A stretch of DNA of 64,000 nucleotides from contig NZ_CP059902.1 in NCBI RefSeq assembly GCF_014127105.1, positions 1 through 64,000 on the forward strand. The letters run 5' to 3'. Each line of letters starts with the position of its first letter. Position 1 is the stretch's first letter. The stretch is from Devosia sp. MC521. Its GTDB lineage: Bacteria; Pseudomonadota; Alphaproteobacteria; Rhizobiales; Devosiaceae. Positions 27,094 to 35,640 of the stretch are shown piece by piece. A program made the translations under genes and the position numbers. Below the pieces are notes generated by a model. It saw only the letters and a program-made list of their open reading frames with translations, did not search any database and was not told where the DNA came from.

Positions 27094-28746
27094 TTAGAGG
27101 ATCAGGGTTGGGGCGGCACACCGCACGCCGAGCACTTTGACATCTGCCTCGCCCAGTTTGACACCGAGCAAAGATAAAAGCCCATCTATGGTCATGTCCA
27201 GTGTTGGGGCTAAGGGCATGATAAGCGTTCTCACAAGGCCTGTTACTACGTCTACAACCCCCAAGAGCGGGAGTTGATCCACACGTAATTCTAAGCCCGT
27301 CAGAATGGCTGTGCCCAGTGAGCCGACGATGGTGCTGGTCTTGGCGGATTTAATCGTGCCGTTGGCAATCTCGGAGGACGAAAAACTCAGCGGTATGGAC
27401 TTGGTTTGGCCCACGGCGAGATCGATCCTTCCACTGACACTCAGCAGCAAAACGTCGATCATCTTCGTCCACTTCGCCACGGGCTTTTTGGTGAGGTCCA
27501 ATATCTGGCTTTGCGGCAGGTCAGACATGCCAACATGGGCGATGCCGGGTGTCACATGAAGCACAGCGGCACCCTTGGGGGCGGCGGAGCTGGGGCAGGA
27601 GAGCGAGCTCAATTGGGCTTCGGCGTAAGCGACGTCGATCCAAAGCGGTAGACTAACGGTGGCCCCTAAAAGGCCCAAGCCCCCCAAAAGCTCGGCTTTG
27701 AGGTAGAGTCGGATTTGCGCTGTGCGCGCAATAGTCGAGGCGGGGCCGAACTGGAACCACGGCACTGTGTTGGGTGGGTCTCCAACCGCCAAGGCGAGAT
27801 GCAATGAGGCAAGACCGGGAACGCCGGCATTGAGCCCAAGGTCGATCATGCGCGCGCCATTGCTCACCGAGGCAGCGGCCCCCAGCAGCTCCATCGCGGA
27901 CAGCTGTAGTCCCGCCACGCCGCGCGCATCGCCCAACGCCATATTGGCCATGCGCCCGACAGAGATGAGTTTGTTTAAAGGCACAGTGCTGCCGTCCTCG
28001 CCAGAAGCGCGAGGCTGTTTGTTCAGAACATCTAACGCCGATTTGGTGAGGCCATTGGCGGTCTGCGTCAGCGCTCGGGACAATTGCCCGGCGGTCGCGT
28101 TCATTTTTAGGAGGTCGGAATAGGTGCCGACATCGGCGTCCATCTCTTGGGCGAGCTGATCAAGGAAGTTCAGGAGTTCTATGCGCGCGCCGATCAGCGA
28201 ATTGTAGTCGGCAACTTTGAGCGATACATTGGTGCCGAGCAGTGCGCCGAGCAGCGCGTTGGCAAGGCCATCATTAAGGCTCGCCAGTCGGGAGCCGACA
28301 TAGAACGAGGCTTCAGGAATGCGCGTCGCGGCTCCGGAAACTTTTAGCTCCGGGGGCGCAATCAGGCTCTGACCGAAGAAGAGCGTCCCCTTTTTCGCAA
28401 AGGAGACATCGACAGCATTATAGGGCTGAGTGTCAGCAACGAAGCGTTTGGCGGGGTCGGTGATGGTGGTGTCATAGCGCCCGAGAGTGACGGTCAGCCC
28501 CGCCGTGGAGCCGGGTGCCAGCTGGCCGGAGTCGACGAGGGTCTGGTGCGCGAGAAACTGCGCTTTGGAGACGTCGGAGGCCGCAGCGATTGCGGCCAGA
28601 TCGACCGCCGATTGCATCTGGCGACGCTCATAATAAAGCGACCCGGCATCGACCACTAAGGTGGAGGCCAAGAGCCCTAGGGTAATGGCGACAGCAAACA
28701 TAATGCCCATGTTTGCCGAAGTGTCGCGCCAAAACCGGGACAGCAT
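27094..28746 (-). CDS. TadG-like pilus-assembly protein (orphan)
   Basis: A 550-residue protein with an N-terminal membrane segment followed by DAGSLYYERRQMQSAVDLAAIAAA (parts: VVDAGSLYYERRQMQS, AVDLAAIAAAS), the hallmark of TadG/TadE-like minor pilins (Flp pilus, DUF2134). The remaining roughly 480 residues are Leu/Ala-rich and extracytoplasmic. I see no von Willebrand A motif (DxSxS), unlike canonical TadG. It follows TadE directly (TAA then ATG, no gap). No other tad genes (tadA, cpaB, rcpA) are in the window. Confidence 0.82.
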   Translation of the reverse strand: MLSRFWRDTSANMGIMFAVAITLGLLASTLVVDAGSLYYERRQMQSAVDLAAIAAASDVSKAQFLAHQTLVDSGQLAPGSTAGLTVTLGRYDTTITDPAKRFVADTQPYNAVDVSFAKKGTLFFGQSLIAPPELKVSGAATRIPEASFYVGSRLASLNDGLANALLGALLGTNVSLKVADYNSLIGARIELLNFLDQLAQEMDADVGTYSDLLKMNATAGQLSRALTQTANGLTKSALDVLNKQPRASGEDGSTVPLNKLISVGRMANMALGDARGVAGLQLSAMELLGAAASVSNGARMIDLGLNAGVPGLASLHLALAVGDPPNTVPWFQFGPASTIARTAQIRLYLKAELLGGLGLLGATVSLPLWIDVAYAEAQLSSLSCPSSAAPKGAAVLHVTPGIAHVGMSDLPQSQILDLTKKPVAKWTKMIDVLLLSVSGRIDLAVGQTKSIPLSFSSSEIANGTIKSAKTSTIVGSLGTAILTGLELRVDQLPLLGVVDVVTGLVRTLIMPLAPTLDMTIDGLLSLLGVKLGEADVKVLGVRCAAPTLIL

Positions 28747-29175
28747 TTAGATGCCGCCGTTACGAATGGTCGCCTGATGCTCGATTATTTTGCTCGGCAA
28801 GGGGAGCGGAACGTAGAGGTTCCAGATCGGTAGATCGGAAGCGTCATAGGTCAGGGTGACGGCAAACTGGTTGGCGTCCTTGCGGGTGATCTCAAAATCA
28901 TGCGCGATTGTGGAGGTGTTCAGAAGGATATAGGCCCCAGCATTTTTGATCAAAAAGCGCTCAACCAGATTGCGCCGCTCGGTATCGTTGATCCCTGCAA
29001 TTGAGGTGCGTGCCGCGTCGGCTGCCAATTGTTGCAGGCTCAGCGATGCGCCGAAGTAAATTCCGTAGGCGAGCATGCCAGTGAGCAGTAGTAAAAACAC
29101 CGGCGTGAGGATGGCGAACTCAACCGCCGCCGCGCCATCAGAGTTTCTACGTAGTTTTGCATAGGCTCTAAACAC
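28747..29175 (-). CDS. TadE-like pseudopilin family protein
   Basis: A 142-residue protein with the TadE signature GAAAVEFAILTPVFLLLLTGML, seen as DGAAAVEFAIL and TPVFLLLL. The Glu after the cleavable positively charged leader marks the prepilin-like family. GTG 29175 is chosen because GGAGG lies five bases upstream; a GTG at 29196 lacks a good ribosome binding site. It is coupled to the TadG-like gene. Confidence 0.85.
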   Translation of the reverse strand: MFRAYAKLRRNSDGAAAVEFAILTPVFLLLLTGMLAYGIYFGASLSLQQLAADAARTSIAGINDTERRNLVERFLIKNAGAYILLNTSTIAHDFEITRKDANQFAVTLTYDASDLPIWNLYVPLPLPSKIIEHQATIRNGGI

Positions 29176-29348
29176 GCATGCCTCCGCAGCTAACACCCTA
29201 AAAACATTAGGTTGATCCGCTCACGCTACTGAACCGTTAAAGCAAACGTCCAAATACTATTGGGATTTCTACGTATTAAAATTCGCGCACAACGTGCCTT
29301 TCCAAGGCCACCATCAAAGGCTAGGTAGAGCCAACAGGAGAGTCTGAC

Positions 29349-30143
29349 TTGACGCGCAACTTTCTTTTTGCCCCCTCCGCCGATGATATTGCGCTGACGC
29401 GCTTTATCTCGACCGCTGATACCGTCTCGGGATTTTTAAAAGGCGCACCGGGTGGCCCTTTACCGAATTGGTATCAGATGGGCGGCAATAACGTAGATTT
29501 CCTCCAGCATATGAACGCGCAATTGGCGCTTTCGTTCCCGAACGCCGGACAGCCCTTCTACGCGGTGCGGCTTTGGACCAATGTCATGTGGCAACCCGCC
29601 TATCTCGCTGTGCTGGGCGCTCATGTGGTGGGCTCGGTGCCCAATATGGCTCTGCTGTCGCAGGCGCGCCAAAACAACGACATCAATGGCTATCGCTTGG
29701 TGCCAGCGCCACAATTCTCGGGTGGTCTTGAAGAAATGATCGAGCACGCCGGGCGACAGCTGCGCGGCTTAGCCGATGTCGCCTTGGCTGAGATCAATAC
29801 GGTGACCAAGCTTAAGCGCGTGCCCGCGCTGCGCCTCTTGGCCGATCGCATGCTCTCCCTGATGATCCGGCTCGGCGACTATCGGCCCGAAACCAACATT
29901 GCCGAGCAGTATCGCTATTGCGCGTTATGGTTTGAGGCCATGGGGCTCAAGGGCCAGGGCGGGCTGGAAACGCTCGATCTGGCTGACGGGCGGCAGGTGG
30001 TGATTACCGCCCGCAAGGGCTGCTGCCTTGATTATCTCGCCTTCCCAGACGCCTATTGTGCCTCTTGCCCCAAACAGGACGACGCCTTGCGCCTAAAGCG
30101 GCAGCGCGACGATGCGGTGGCAGAGCTTGATGCGCGGGATTAG
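29349..30143 (+). CDS. fhuF: FhuF-like siderophore-iron reductase
   Basis: A 264-residue member of the FhuF group, cytoplasmic [2Fe-2S] reductases that release iron from ferric siderophores. The hallmark is a C-terminal cysteine set C-C-x10-C-x2-C: residues 225, 226, 237 and 240 (KGCCLDYLAFPDAYCASCPK). The start codon is TTG 29349, with AGGAGAG upstream. No siderophore receptor or permease genes are adjacent. It ends by a 4-base stop-codon overlap with the convergent SH3 gene. I see no clear Fur, RirA or Irr box in the 150 bases upstream. Confidence 0.87.
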   Translation: MTRNFLFAPSADDIALTRFISTADTVSGFLKGAPGGPLPNWYQMGGNNVDFLQHMNAQLALSFPNAGQPFYAVRLWTNVMWQPAYLAVLGAHVVGSVPNMALLSQARQNNDINGYRLVPAPQFSGGLEEMIEHAGRQLRGLADVALAEINTVTKLKRVPALRLLADRMLSLMIRLGDYRPETNIAEQYRYCALWFEAMGLKGQGGLETLDLADGRQVVITARKGCCLDYLAFPDAYCASCPKQDDALRLKRQRDDAVAELDARD

Positions 30144-30697
30144 TCGAAGACTTCGTTGGGATAAACGCCCCAAAGTTCTTCCTGCTTGACCCAACCATTA
30201 TAGCTGGCGCGTTCGCCGGGATGGCCGGCCGACACCTGACACCATTGCCCATCACACTCACTGACCGAGACGCGCACGCCCGCCTTGAGGTGAGCGCGCG
30301 GAGCCGATTCGGCTGAGCGATTGGCGCGCATCAGCACGTCGCCATTGGCAAGCAGAGGCTGCGCGTAGCCCGCACGATTGCCGGACAAAAGGTTCTGGTG
30401 AATCCAGCCCTCTTCGCCATCGGCATCGCGGATTTTACGCCAAGTGTCGAACTCTTGGATGATCTCGACCGGAACGCCCGATACCAGATAGTTCCACGCG
30501 ACTTCGTATTTGGTGCCGGGGCCAACGCGCACGTTGATCGGGTTGGAGCGCGTGGTGACGAAACGGGGCAGTGGTAGACCGCTCGGATTGTCCTGCGCCA
30601 AGCTTGGGACAGGGGACAATACGGGGACTGCACACAGCGATAGGACGGTAAAAAGAATAGGGCGCAGGCGACCCGCGAGGGCTGACACTAACAACAT
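30140..30697 (-). CDS. Secreted protein with two bacterial SH3 domains
   Basis: A 185-residue protein with a signal peptide (MLLVSALAGRLRPILFTVLS). Two SH3-like domains follow. The first is NPINVRVGPGTKYEVAWN followed by GVPVEIIQEF, WRKIRDADGEEGWIHQ. The second is DVLMRANRSAESAPRAHLKAG with GQWCQVSAGHPG and NGWVKQEELW. Such domains often bind cell-wall peptides in the periplasm. The frame runs open to 31183, but the signal peptide shows that 30697 is the real start. It is convergent with fhuF and divergent to the dehydrogenase gene. Confidence 0.85.
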   Translation of the reverse strand: MLLVSALAGRLRPILFTVLSLCAVPVLSPVPSLAQDNPSGLPLPRFVTTRSNPINVRVGPGTKYEVAWNYLVSGVPVEIIQEFDTWRKIRDADGEEGWIHQNLLSGNRAGYAQPLLANGDVLMRANRSAESAPRAHLKAGVRVSVSECDGQWCQVSAGHPGERASYNGWVKQEELWGVYPNEVFD

Positions 30698-30803
30698 CAC
30701 TTTGCAGACAGTTCGGAATTGCCCTATCACTAGCCCATGATCCTTAATGGTCACTGAACCTTGGCTCAATCCAAGCAGACGTGATCGGGCCCGACTGGTA
30801 CGA

Positions 30804-31826
30804 ATGACATCAACAAAACCCAAGATTTTGGTCACTCGGCGGCTGCCTGCGACGATTGAAGCGCGCATGGCCACCTTGTTTGAGACCGATGTCAACGAAG
30901 CGGATGACGCCTTGAGCGGGGCGGACATCGTGTTCGGCCTCGCGGGTAAGGATGTGTTGGTGTCCACCATCACCGACCGGATTGACGCGTCGCTCATTGC
31001 CCAACTCCCAACCAGCGTTCGGTTGATCGCCCAGTTTGGCAATGGAGTTGACAATATTGACCTTGAGGCCGCTTGGGCCGCTGGTATTACGGTGACCAAT
31101 ACGCCCAGCGTGCTCACTGAAGATACGGCTGATATGGCGATGGCGTTGATGCTGGCCCTGCCGCGGCGCTTGGTCGAGGGCACTCAAATCCTTCTGCGCG
31201 ACCGCGCCTGGGCGGGCTGGTCCCCAACATCCATGCTTGGCCATCGCTTGCGCGGCAAAGCCTTGGGTATTGTCGGCATGGGGCGCATTGGCACGGCGGT
31301 GGCGCAGCGGGCCAAGGCCTTTGGGCTTTCGATCCATTACTATTCCCGCAATCGGCGTCCTCCAGCGGTGGAAGCGCCGCTCGATGCGACCTATTGGGAT
31401 GATCTCGATGCCATGTTGGCCGAGGTGGACATTGTCTCCCTGCACACGCCATTAACCCGGGACACCAATGGGATTTTGTCCGAGCAACGTCTCGCGGCGA
31501 TGAAGCCGGGGGCCTATGTGGTCAATGTCAGCCGCCCCGAATTGATTGAAGAAACCGCGCTGATCGAGCGGCTGGAGGCCGGGCATTTGGCAGGCGCGGC
31601 GCTCGATGTTTTCGACAACCGTTTTGGCATCAACCCGCGACTGCTGGAGTTGGCGCAGGACAATCGCGTTGTGCTCACCGGGCACATGGCGTCAGCAACG
31701 CTCGAAGCCCGTGTCGAAATGGGCGAGGCCGTGATCGTCAATATCCGCACCTTTATGGATGGTCATCAGCCTCCCCATCGCCTTTTGCCCGAAAGCTTAG
31801 GCCCGCGATTGTCGCGGGGCGCTTGA
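30804..31826 (+). CDS. D-isomer 2-hydroxyacid dehydrogenase (glyoxylate-reductase-like)
   Basis: A 340-residue NAD(P)-dependent dehydrogenase of the D-2-hydroxyacid group, which reduces 2-keto acids such as glyoxylate. The Rossmann motif is GIVGMGRIGTAVAQRAKAF. The substrate-binding region has AQFGNGVDNIDLEAA. The catalytic Arg lies in NVSRPELIEE and the catalytic His in VVLTGHMASAT. ATG 30804 is preferred because homology begins with KILVTRRLP; the open frame from 30747 has no homology. Exact substrate unknown. Confidence 0.9.
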   Translation: MTSTKPKILVTRRLPATIEARMATLFETDVNEADDALSGADIVFGLAGKDVLVSTITDRIDASLIAQLPTSVRLIAQFGNGVDNIDLEAAWAAGITVTNTPSVLTEDTADMAMALMLALPRRLVEGTQILLRDRAWAGWSPTSMLGHRLRGKALGIVGMGRIGTAVAQRAKAFGLSIHYYSRNRRPPAVEAPLDATYWDDLDAMLAEVDIVSLHTPLTRDTNGILSEQRLAAMKPGAYVVNVSRPELIEETALIERLEAGHLAGAALDVFDNRFGINPRLLELAQDNRVVLTGHMASATLEARVEMGEAVIVNIRTFMDGHQPPHRLLPESLGPRLSRGA

Positions 31827-31985
31827 AAACTGTTGCGCATCGGACGCAGCACTAACGTTGCGTCAATCAGAATTTGTTCTGCTGCTTGCATGCAAGTTCG
31901 CGGGGCCATAACTCTGCAACGACTACGCTAGTGGCTCGTTGACTACTCAAGAGCCGCGCTTGGAACTGCTGCGTAGGCGAGGAGT

Positions 31986-32642
31986 ATGCCGTTGAGACGC
32001 CCCTTAATTGCCGTGTGTTTGCTGTTTGTTGCGCCCGTTTATGCGCAGGGTCTGGGTGATGCCCCTCTCAGCGAAGTCGACGGCCAGCTGGCGCTGGATG
32101 CCTTGGGGCAACGCTTGGTCATGCCTATGCCGGATTGGGCGGCGGATACCAAAAGCCTCGTCGAATTGAGCGATAAGGCCCTCGCACGCTATTCCGAGGA
32201 CGACAGCCAAGCGCATTTGGAACTCTATCGCGCGGGCGAGAATGAAAAATTCTGGACCACCATGTATGGGGCGCGTCTGAGCACGCGCGCCAGCATGAGC
32301 CTGCAAGATTTTCGCACCTCGGTGATCAATGTGTATGCGCAGGGGTGCGATCCGGACACGATCGCGCTGTTCCAGCTGGAGCCGGACGAAGGCGATGTTC
32401 TGCCGCCCCTGGGCTATGTCTGCGGCGCCTATGCCGATCACATCATCGACTTTGTCGGCGAAGGCGAAGTGATGATCATGGGCTTTTATCGCTCTGAAGT
32501 GGGCATCGGCATGGTCTATCAAGAGTGGCGCACGCCGCGCTTTGATGCGAGCAAGAGCGACACTTGGCCGATCTCGCCCGACGAGATCGAAGCGCGAATT
32601 GCCCAGCTCAAGGAACAGGTATCGCTGCTGCGAGCGGATTGA
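31986..32642 (+). CDS. Secreted hypothetical protein
   Basis: A 218-residue protein with a signal peptide ([22 protein letters not shown]) behind a good GAGGAG ribosome binding site. It has three cysteines outside the signal (QGCDPDT, YVCGAY and one in the leader). The rest is an alpha/beta-looking acidic domain without motifs I recognise. It ends 32 bases upstream of rbfA on the same strand, so it may be co-transcribed. Confidence 0.75.
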   Translation: MPLRRPLIAVCLLFVAPVYAQGLGDAPLSEVDGQLALDALGQRLVMPMPDWAADTKSLVELSDKALARYSEDDSQAHLELYRAGENEKFWTTMYGARLSTRASMSLQDFRTSVINVYAQGCDPDTIALFQLEPDEGDVLPPLGYVCGAYADHIIDFVGEGEVMIMGFYRSEVGIGMVYQEWRTPRFDASKSDTWPISPDEIEARIAQLKEQVSLLRAD

Positions 32643-32674
32643 CGAGAAGCCCGCAAGGGCCTATCGCAACGCTT

Positions 32675-33085
32675 ATGAAGAAAGACAACAAGCCCTCAGG
32701 CCCGAGCCAGCGCCAGCTGCGCGTTGGGGAACTGGTGCGCCACGCAATGGCGGACGTGCTCGCGCGCGGCGAGATTGAAGACGAAGCTCTGGTTGGCACA
32801 GTCGTGACCGTGCCAGAAGTGCGTATGTCGAACGATCTCAAGCTCGCGAACGCCTATGTCATGCCGCTCGGTGGCTTGCACGCGCAAGAAATCGTTGACG
32901 CACTGAACCGCCACAAGAAATTTGTCCGCGGACGCATCGCGCCGCAGCTGAACCTCAAGTTCGCTCCGGACATTCGTTTCCACGTGGACGAGACCTTCGA
33001 AGAAGCCGGGCGCATCGATGCGCTGCTGCGCTCTGACCGCGTAAAGCGCGATCTCGAAGACAATTCTGACGACAGCGAAGACTAA
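32675..33085 (+). CDS. rbfA: Ribosome-binding factor A
   Basis: RbfA binds the 30S subunit during late 16S rRNA processing and cold adaptation. The 136-residue protein has the KH-like core: [19 protein letters not shown] at the start, [19 protein letters not shown], then [18 protein letters not shown] and [11 protein letters not shown]. The first ATG with a plausible leader is 32675. truB follows four bases after the stop, so the two form an operon. Unusually, infB, nusA and rimP are not upstream (see findings). Confidence 0.95.
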   Translation: MKKDNKPSGPSQRQLRVGELVRHAMADVLARGEIEDEALVGTVVTVPEVRMSNDLKLANAYVMPLGGLHAQEIVDALNRHKKFVRGRIAPQLNLKFAPDIRFHVDETFEEAGRIDALLRSDRVKRDLEDNSDDSED

Positions 33086-33088
33086 GCC

Positions 33089-33997
33089 TTGACGCAAGCC
33101 AAGTCGAAGAAGCGTGCCATCTCCGGGTGGATCGTGCTCAACAAGCCATATGACTTCACCTCCACCCAGGCCGTTGGCAAGGTGCGTTGGTTATTGTCTG
33201 CAGCCAAGGGCGGCCACGCCGGTACCCTTGATCCGCTCGCGACCGGCATTCTGCCGATTGCCTTGGGTGAAGCCACCAAGGCTGTGCCGCAGGTGCAGGA
33301 CGGGACCAAGGTCTATCGGTTCACCATCGGTTGGGGCAAAGCCACAACCACGGATGACACTGAAGGCGAAGTGATCGCCACCTCGGACGTGCGCGCTGAT
33401 CAGGCTGCGCTTGAAGCGGTGCTGCCACAGTTCACCGGCCTCATCATGCAGCGCCCGCCGATATTTTCGGCGATTAAGGTCGATGGCGAGCGTGCCTATG
33501 ATCTTGCGCGCGCAGGTGAAGAGGTCGAACTGGCGGCTCGCCCAATTGAAGTGGACGCGATCAACATCGTGTCGCATGGCGATAGCGAAACGGTTCTGGA
33601 AGTCACCTGCGGCAAGGGTACTTATGTGCGCTCTTTGGCGCGTGACATTGCCGAAGCACTCGGCACCGTCGGCCATGTGACAACGCTTCATCGTGCGCAG
33701 GTTGGTCCTTTCACCGACGCTGACGCAGTGACGCTCGAAGAGCTGGAAGCAGCGGAAGCGGGCGAGGTGCGCGATGCGCTGCTCAAGCCCGTACATGCGG
33801 CGCTGGTTGATGTTCCCGAGATCCGTCTCGACGCTTTGCAAGCAACAGCTGTGCAGCATGGCAATGCGGTTCTGCTGACGGGCGCTAATGCGCCGGTAAA
33901 CATGGACGAATGCTGGGTCAGCTTTAAGGGCAAGGTTATCGCTACGGGCGGAGTGGCCTTTGGTCAGTTCCAGCCCCGGCGCGTCTTTAACCTCTAG
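33089..33997 (+). CDS. truB: tRNA pseudouridine(55) synthase TruB
   Basis: TruB makes pseudouridine 55 in tRNA T loops. The 302-residue length is standard. The catalytic motif GHAGTLDPLATGILPIALG holds the nucleophilic Asp. Further conserved parts are KVYRFTIGWG, IDVGC-equivalent TCGKGTYVRSLARDIA, and the C-terminal PUA-like part ending FQPRRVFN. The start codon appears to be TTG at 33089, four bases after rbfA. The gene ends with CTAG shared with the stop of convergent mmcB. Confidence 0.95.
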   Translation: MTQAKSKKRAISGWIVLNKPYDFTSTQAVGKVRWLLSAAKGGHAGTLDPLATGILPIALGEATKAVPQVQDGTKVYRFTIGWGKATTTDDTEGEVIATSDVRADQAALEAVLPQFTGLIMQRPPIFSAIKVDGERAYDLARAGEEVELAARPIEVDAINIVSHGDSETVLEVTCGKGTYVRSLARDIAEALGTVGHVTTLHRAQVGPFTDADAVTLEELEAAEAGEVRDALLKPVHAALVDVPEIRLDALQATAVQHGNAVLLTGANAPVNMDECWVSFKGKVIATGGVAFGQFQPRRVFNL

Positions 33998-34470
33998 ACC
34001 CCATCCAATCGCGGACCCGGGTCCATCAAGGCATGGATCCGGTTCGCGCCCAAGCGCGCCAGTTTGAGCATCATTGCCTTACGGCGTGCGGGCGGAAGCG
34101 GGGTATCCGGGCTGTCCCGCAGAATTGCGCCATCATGGCCATCGGCCACGATGAGACCTTCGCTCTCCGGAAAAATCTCGCTGTCGAGTTCCGGTGGCTT
34201 GGCGAAGAAGAATTTATCAGAAAATTCGCGGTACTCGGGCCATTTCCGGTCGACCTGAAAATCGATCAGGCTCGATTTGATCTCGATGATCCAAATCTCG
34301 CCTTTGGGACCGACGGCGAGCACATCGGCACGCCGCCCATTGTTGAGAGCGACCTCAGCATAACACGCCATATCATGTCGCTCCCGCAGCATCCGCATAA
34401 CCCCGCGCTGAACGCGCAGGGCTGTTGCGGATTGCCGGAGGTCAACAATGGCGGGCAGCTCGTCACTCAT
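33994..34470 (-). CDS. mmcB: MmcB family DNA repair protein
   Basis: A 158-residue protein matching the alphaproteobacterial MmcB/DUF1832-like group, an endonuclease-like fold used in mitomycin-C and SOS repair in Caulobacter. The active-site-like motif is RRADVLAVGPKGEIWIIEIKSS, seen as RRADVLA and IIEIKSSLIDF (Asp, Glu-x-Lys typical of PD-(D/E)xK nucleases). DRKWPEYREFSDKFFFAKP follows. It is convergent with truB and overlaps it by four bases. Confidence 0.88.
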   Translation of the reverse strand: MSDELPAIVDLRQSATALRVQRGVMRMLRERHDMACYAEVALNNGRRADVLAVGPKGEIWIIEIKSSLIDFQVDRKWPEYREFSDKFFFAKPPELDSEIFPESEGLIVADGHDGAILRDSPDTPLPPARRKAMMLKLARLGANRIHALMDPGPRLDGV

Positions 34471-34479
34471 GCCCTGCGC

Positions 34480-35640
34480 TTACCCTGCCGGTTTGGCAGA
34501 ACTGTGTTTGCCGCCGAGCGCAAAGCTCGACGCCCAAAGACCTGCAATGAGGAGCGGTAGGCAGACCATGTAGGAGGCGCGAATGCCGAAGAATTCCGCA
34601 ACAAAGCCGAGCAGCGGCGGCGCGAGGAAGAACACCACAAAGCTCACCTGACCAAGCGCCGCCACGTTGACGGCCGCCGGACGATCGGTGCGCTGCGCGG
34701 CAGCGGACACAGCGAGTGGATAAACAGACGAGCAGCCTGCACCCATGAGCGCAAAGCCAAGAAGGGCGAGCTCGGAGTTTGGTGCGAGCCAAACCAAAGT
34801 TGCGCCAAGGCTTGCGACTGCCAGCATGACCATGGCGACATTGCGTGGACCATAACGCGCGACGACGGGGTCAGCGGTAAGGCGGACGAGGGCCATAAAG
34901 AATGCGAAGATGGTGAGGCTCATGCCGCCGACGAATGGCTCAACAGCAAAGACGTCGCGCATATAGATCGCCGACCAATCGATGCCCGCGCCTTCAACCA
35001 AGAAGGCGGCAAAGCCGATGAGGCAAAGGGGCAGCAGGCCAAGGGTTGGGAAGGCGAACTTGTGGGTGTCGCCATCGGTAGCGCGGACCGGCTTTGGGGC
35101 GTTTGTTGCGCCGTAGATCAACCAGCCAGCAATGGCGACAACGATGATGGCAATCGCCAGCAGGTGCCAATTGGTGGTGAGACCCGATTGACGGATCATC
35201 GCACCAAACAGTGCGGTGACGAAAAACCCGACGCTCCAAAAGCCGTGGGCCCGGTTCATAAATCGCCCGCCGGTTTGCGTTTCGAGGCGGTCGATTTCGA
35301 CGTTGAGGTTTATCTCCAACGCGCCTGAACAAATGCCGGCCAAGAACAGAACCGCAAACATGAAGGGTGCGGAGGGCAACCAAGGAATGGTTGCGAACAG
35401 CAATGATGGTCCCAAAACCGTGATGAAGGCCGTGGTGCGGAAGCCCATTTTCTCGATGATCGGCGCGCCAAAGGTCAAGGACAGGAGCGAGCCGATTGCC
35501 ATGCCGATCATGGTCAAGCCGAGCTGGCCCTCGGAAAGGCCAAACTGGGTTTGAAGGTCTGGCAGGCGCGCCATCAGCGCGCCCGTTGTCAGCGCAAAGA
35601 AGAAGAAGCTGGCGTAGATGCGGTGTTGTGGAGCGATCAT
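34480..35640 (-). CDS. MFS transporter, copy B (YbjJ-like)
   Basis: A 386-residue twelve-helix major-facilitator protein (parts FALTTGALMARLPDL and GLTMIGMAIGSLLSLTFG, with NRAHGFWSVGFFV after helix 4). It resembles the YbjJ-type efflux group, whose substrates are unknown. It is a paralogue of the next gene upstream and overlaps it at the start by four bases, so both are translated from one message. Its stop is ten bases from mmcB. Confidence 0.87.
   Translation of the reverse strand: MIAPQHRIYASFFFFALTTGALMARLPDLQTQFGLSEGQLGLTMIGMAIGSLLSLTFGAPIIEKMGFRTTAFITVLGPSLLFATIPWLPSAPFMFAVLFLAGICSGALEINLNVEIDRLETQTGGRFMNRAHGFWSVGFFVTALFGAMIRQSGLTTNWHLLAIAIIVVAIAGWLIYGATNAPKPVRATDGDTHKFAFPTLGLLPLCLIGFAAFLVEGAGIDWSAIYMRDVFAVEPFVGGMSLTIFAFFMALVRLTADPVVARYGPRNVAMVMLAVASLGATLVWLAPNSELALLGFALMGAGCSSVYPLAVSAAAQRTDRPAAVNVAALGQVSFVVFFLAPPLLGFVAEFFGIRASYMVCLPLLIAGLWASSFALGGKHSSAKPAG

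Noticed and set aside
30698-31183. N-terminal extension of the SH3 protein
   Set aside because: The signal peptide begins at 30697, and the extension would be antisense to the dehydrogenase gene.
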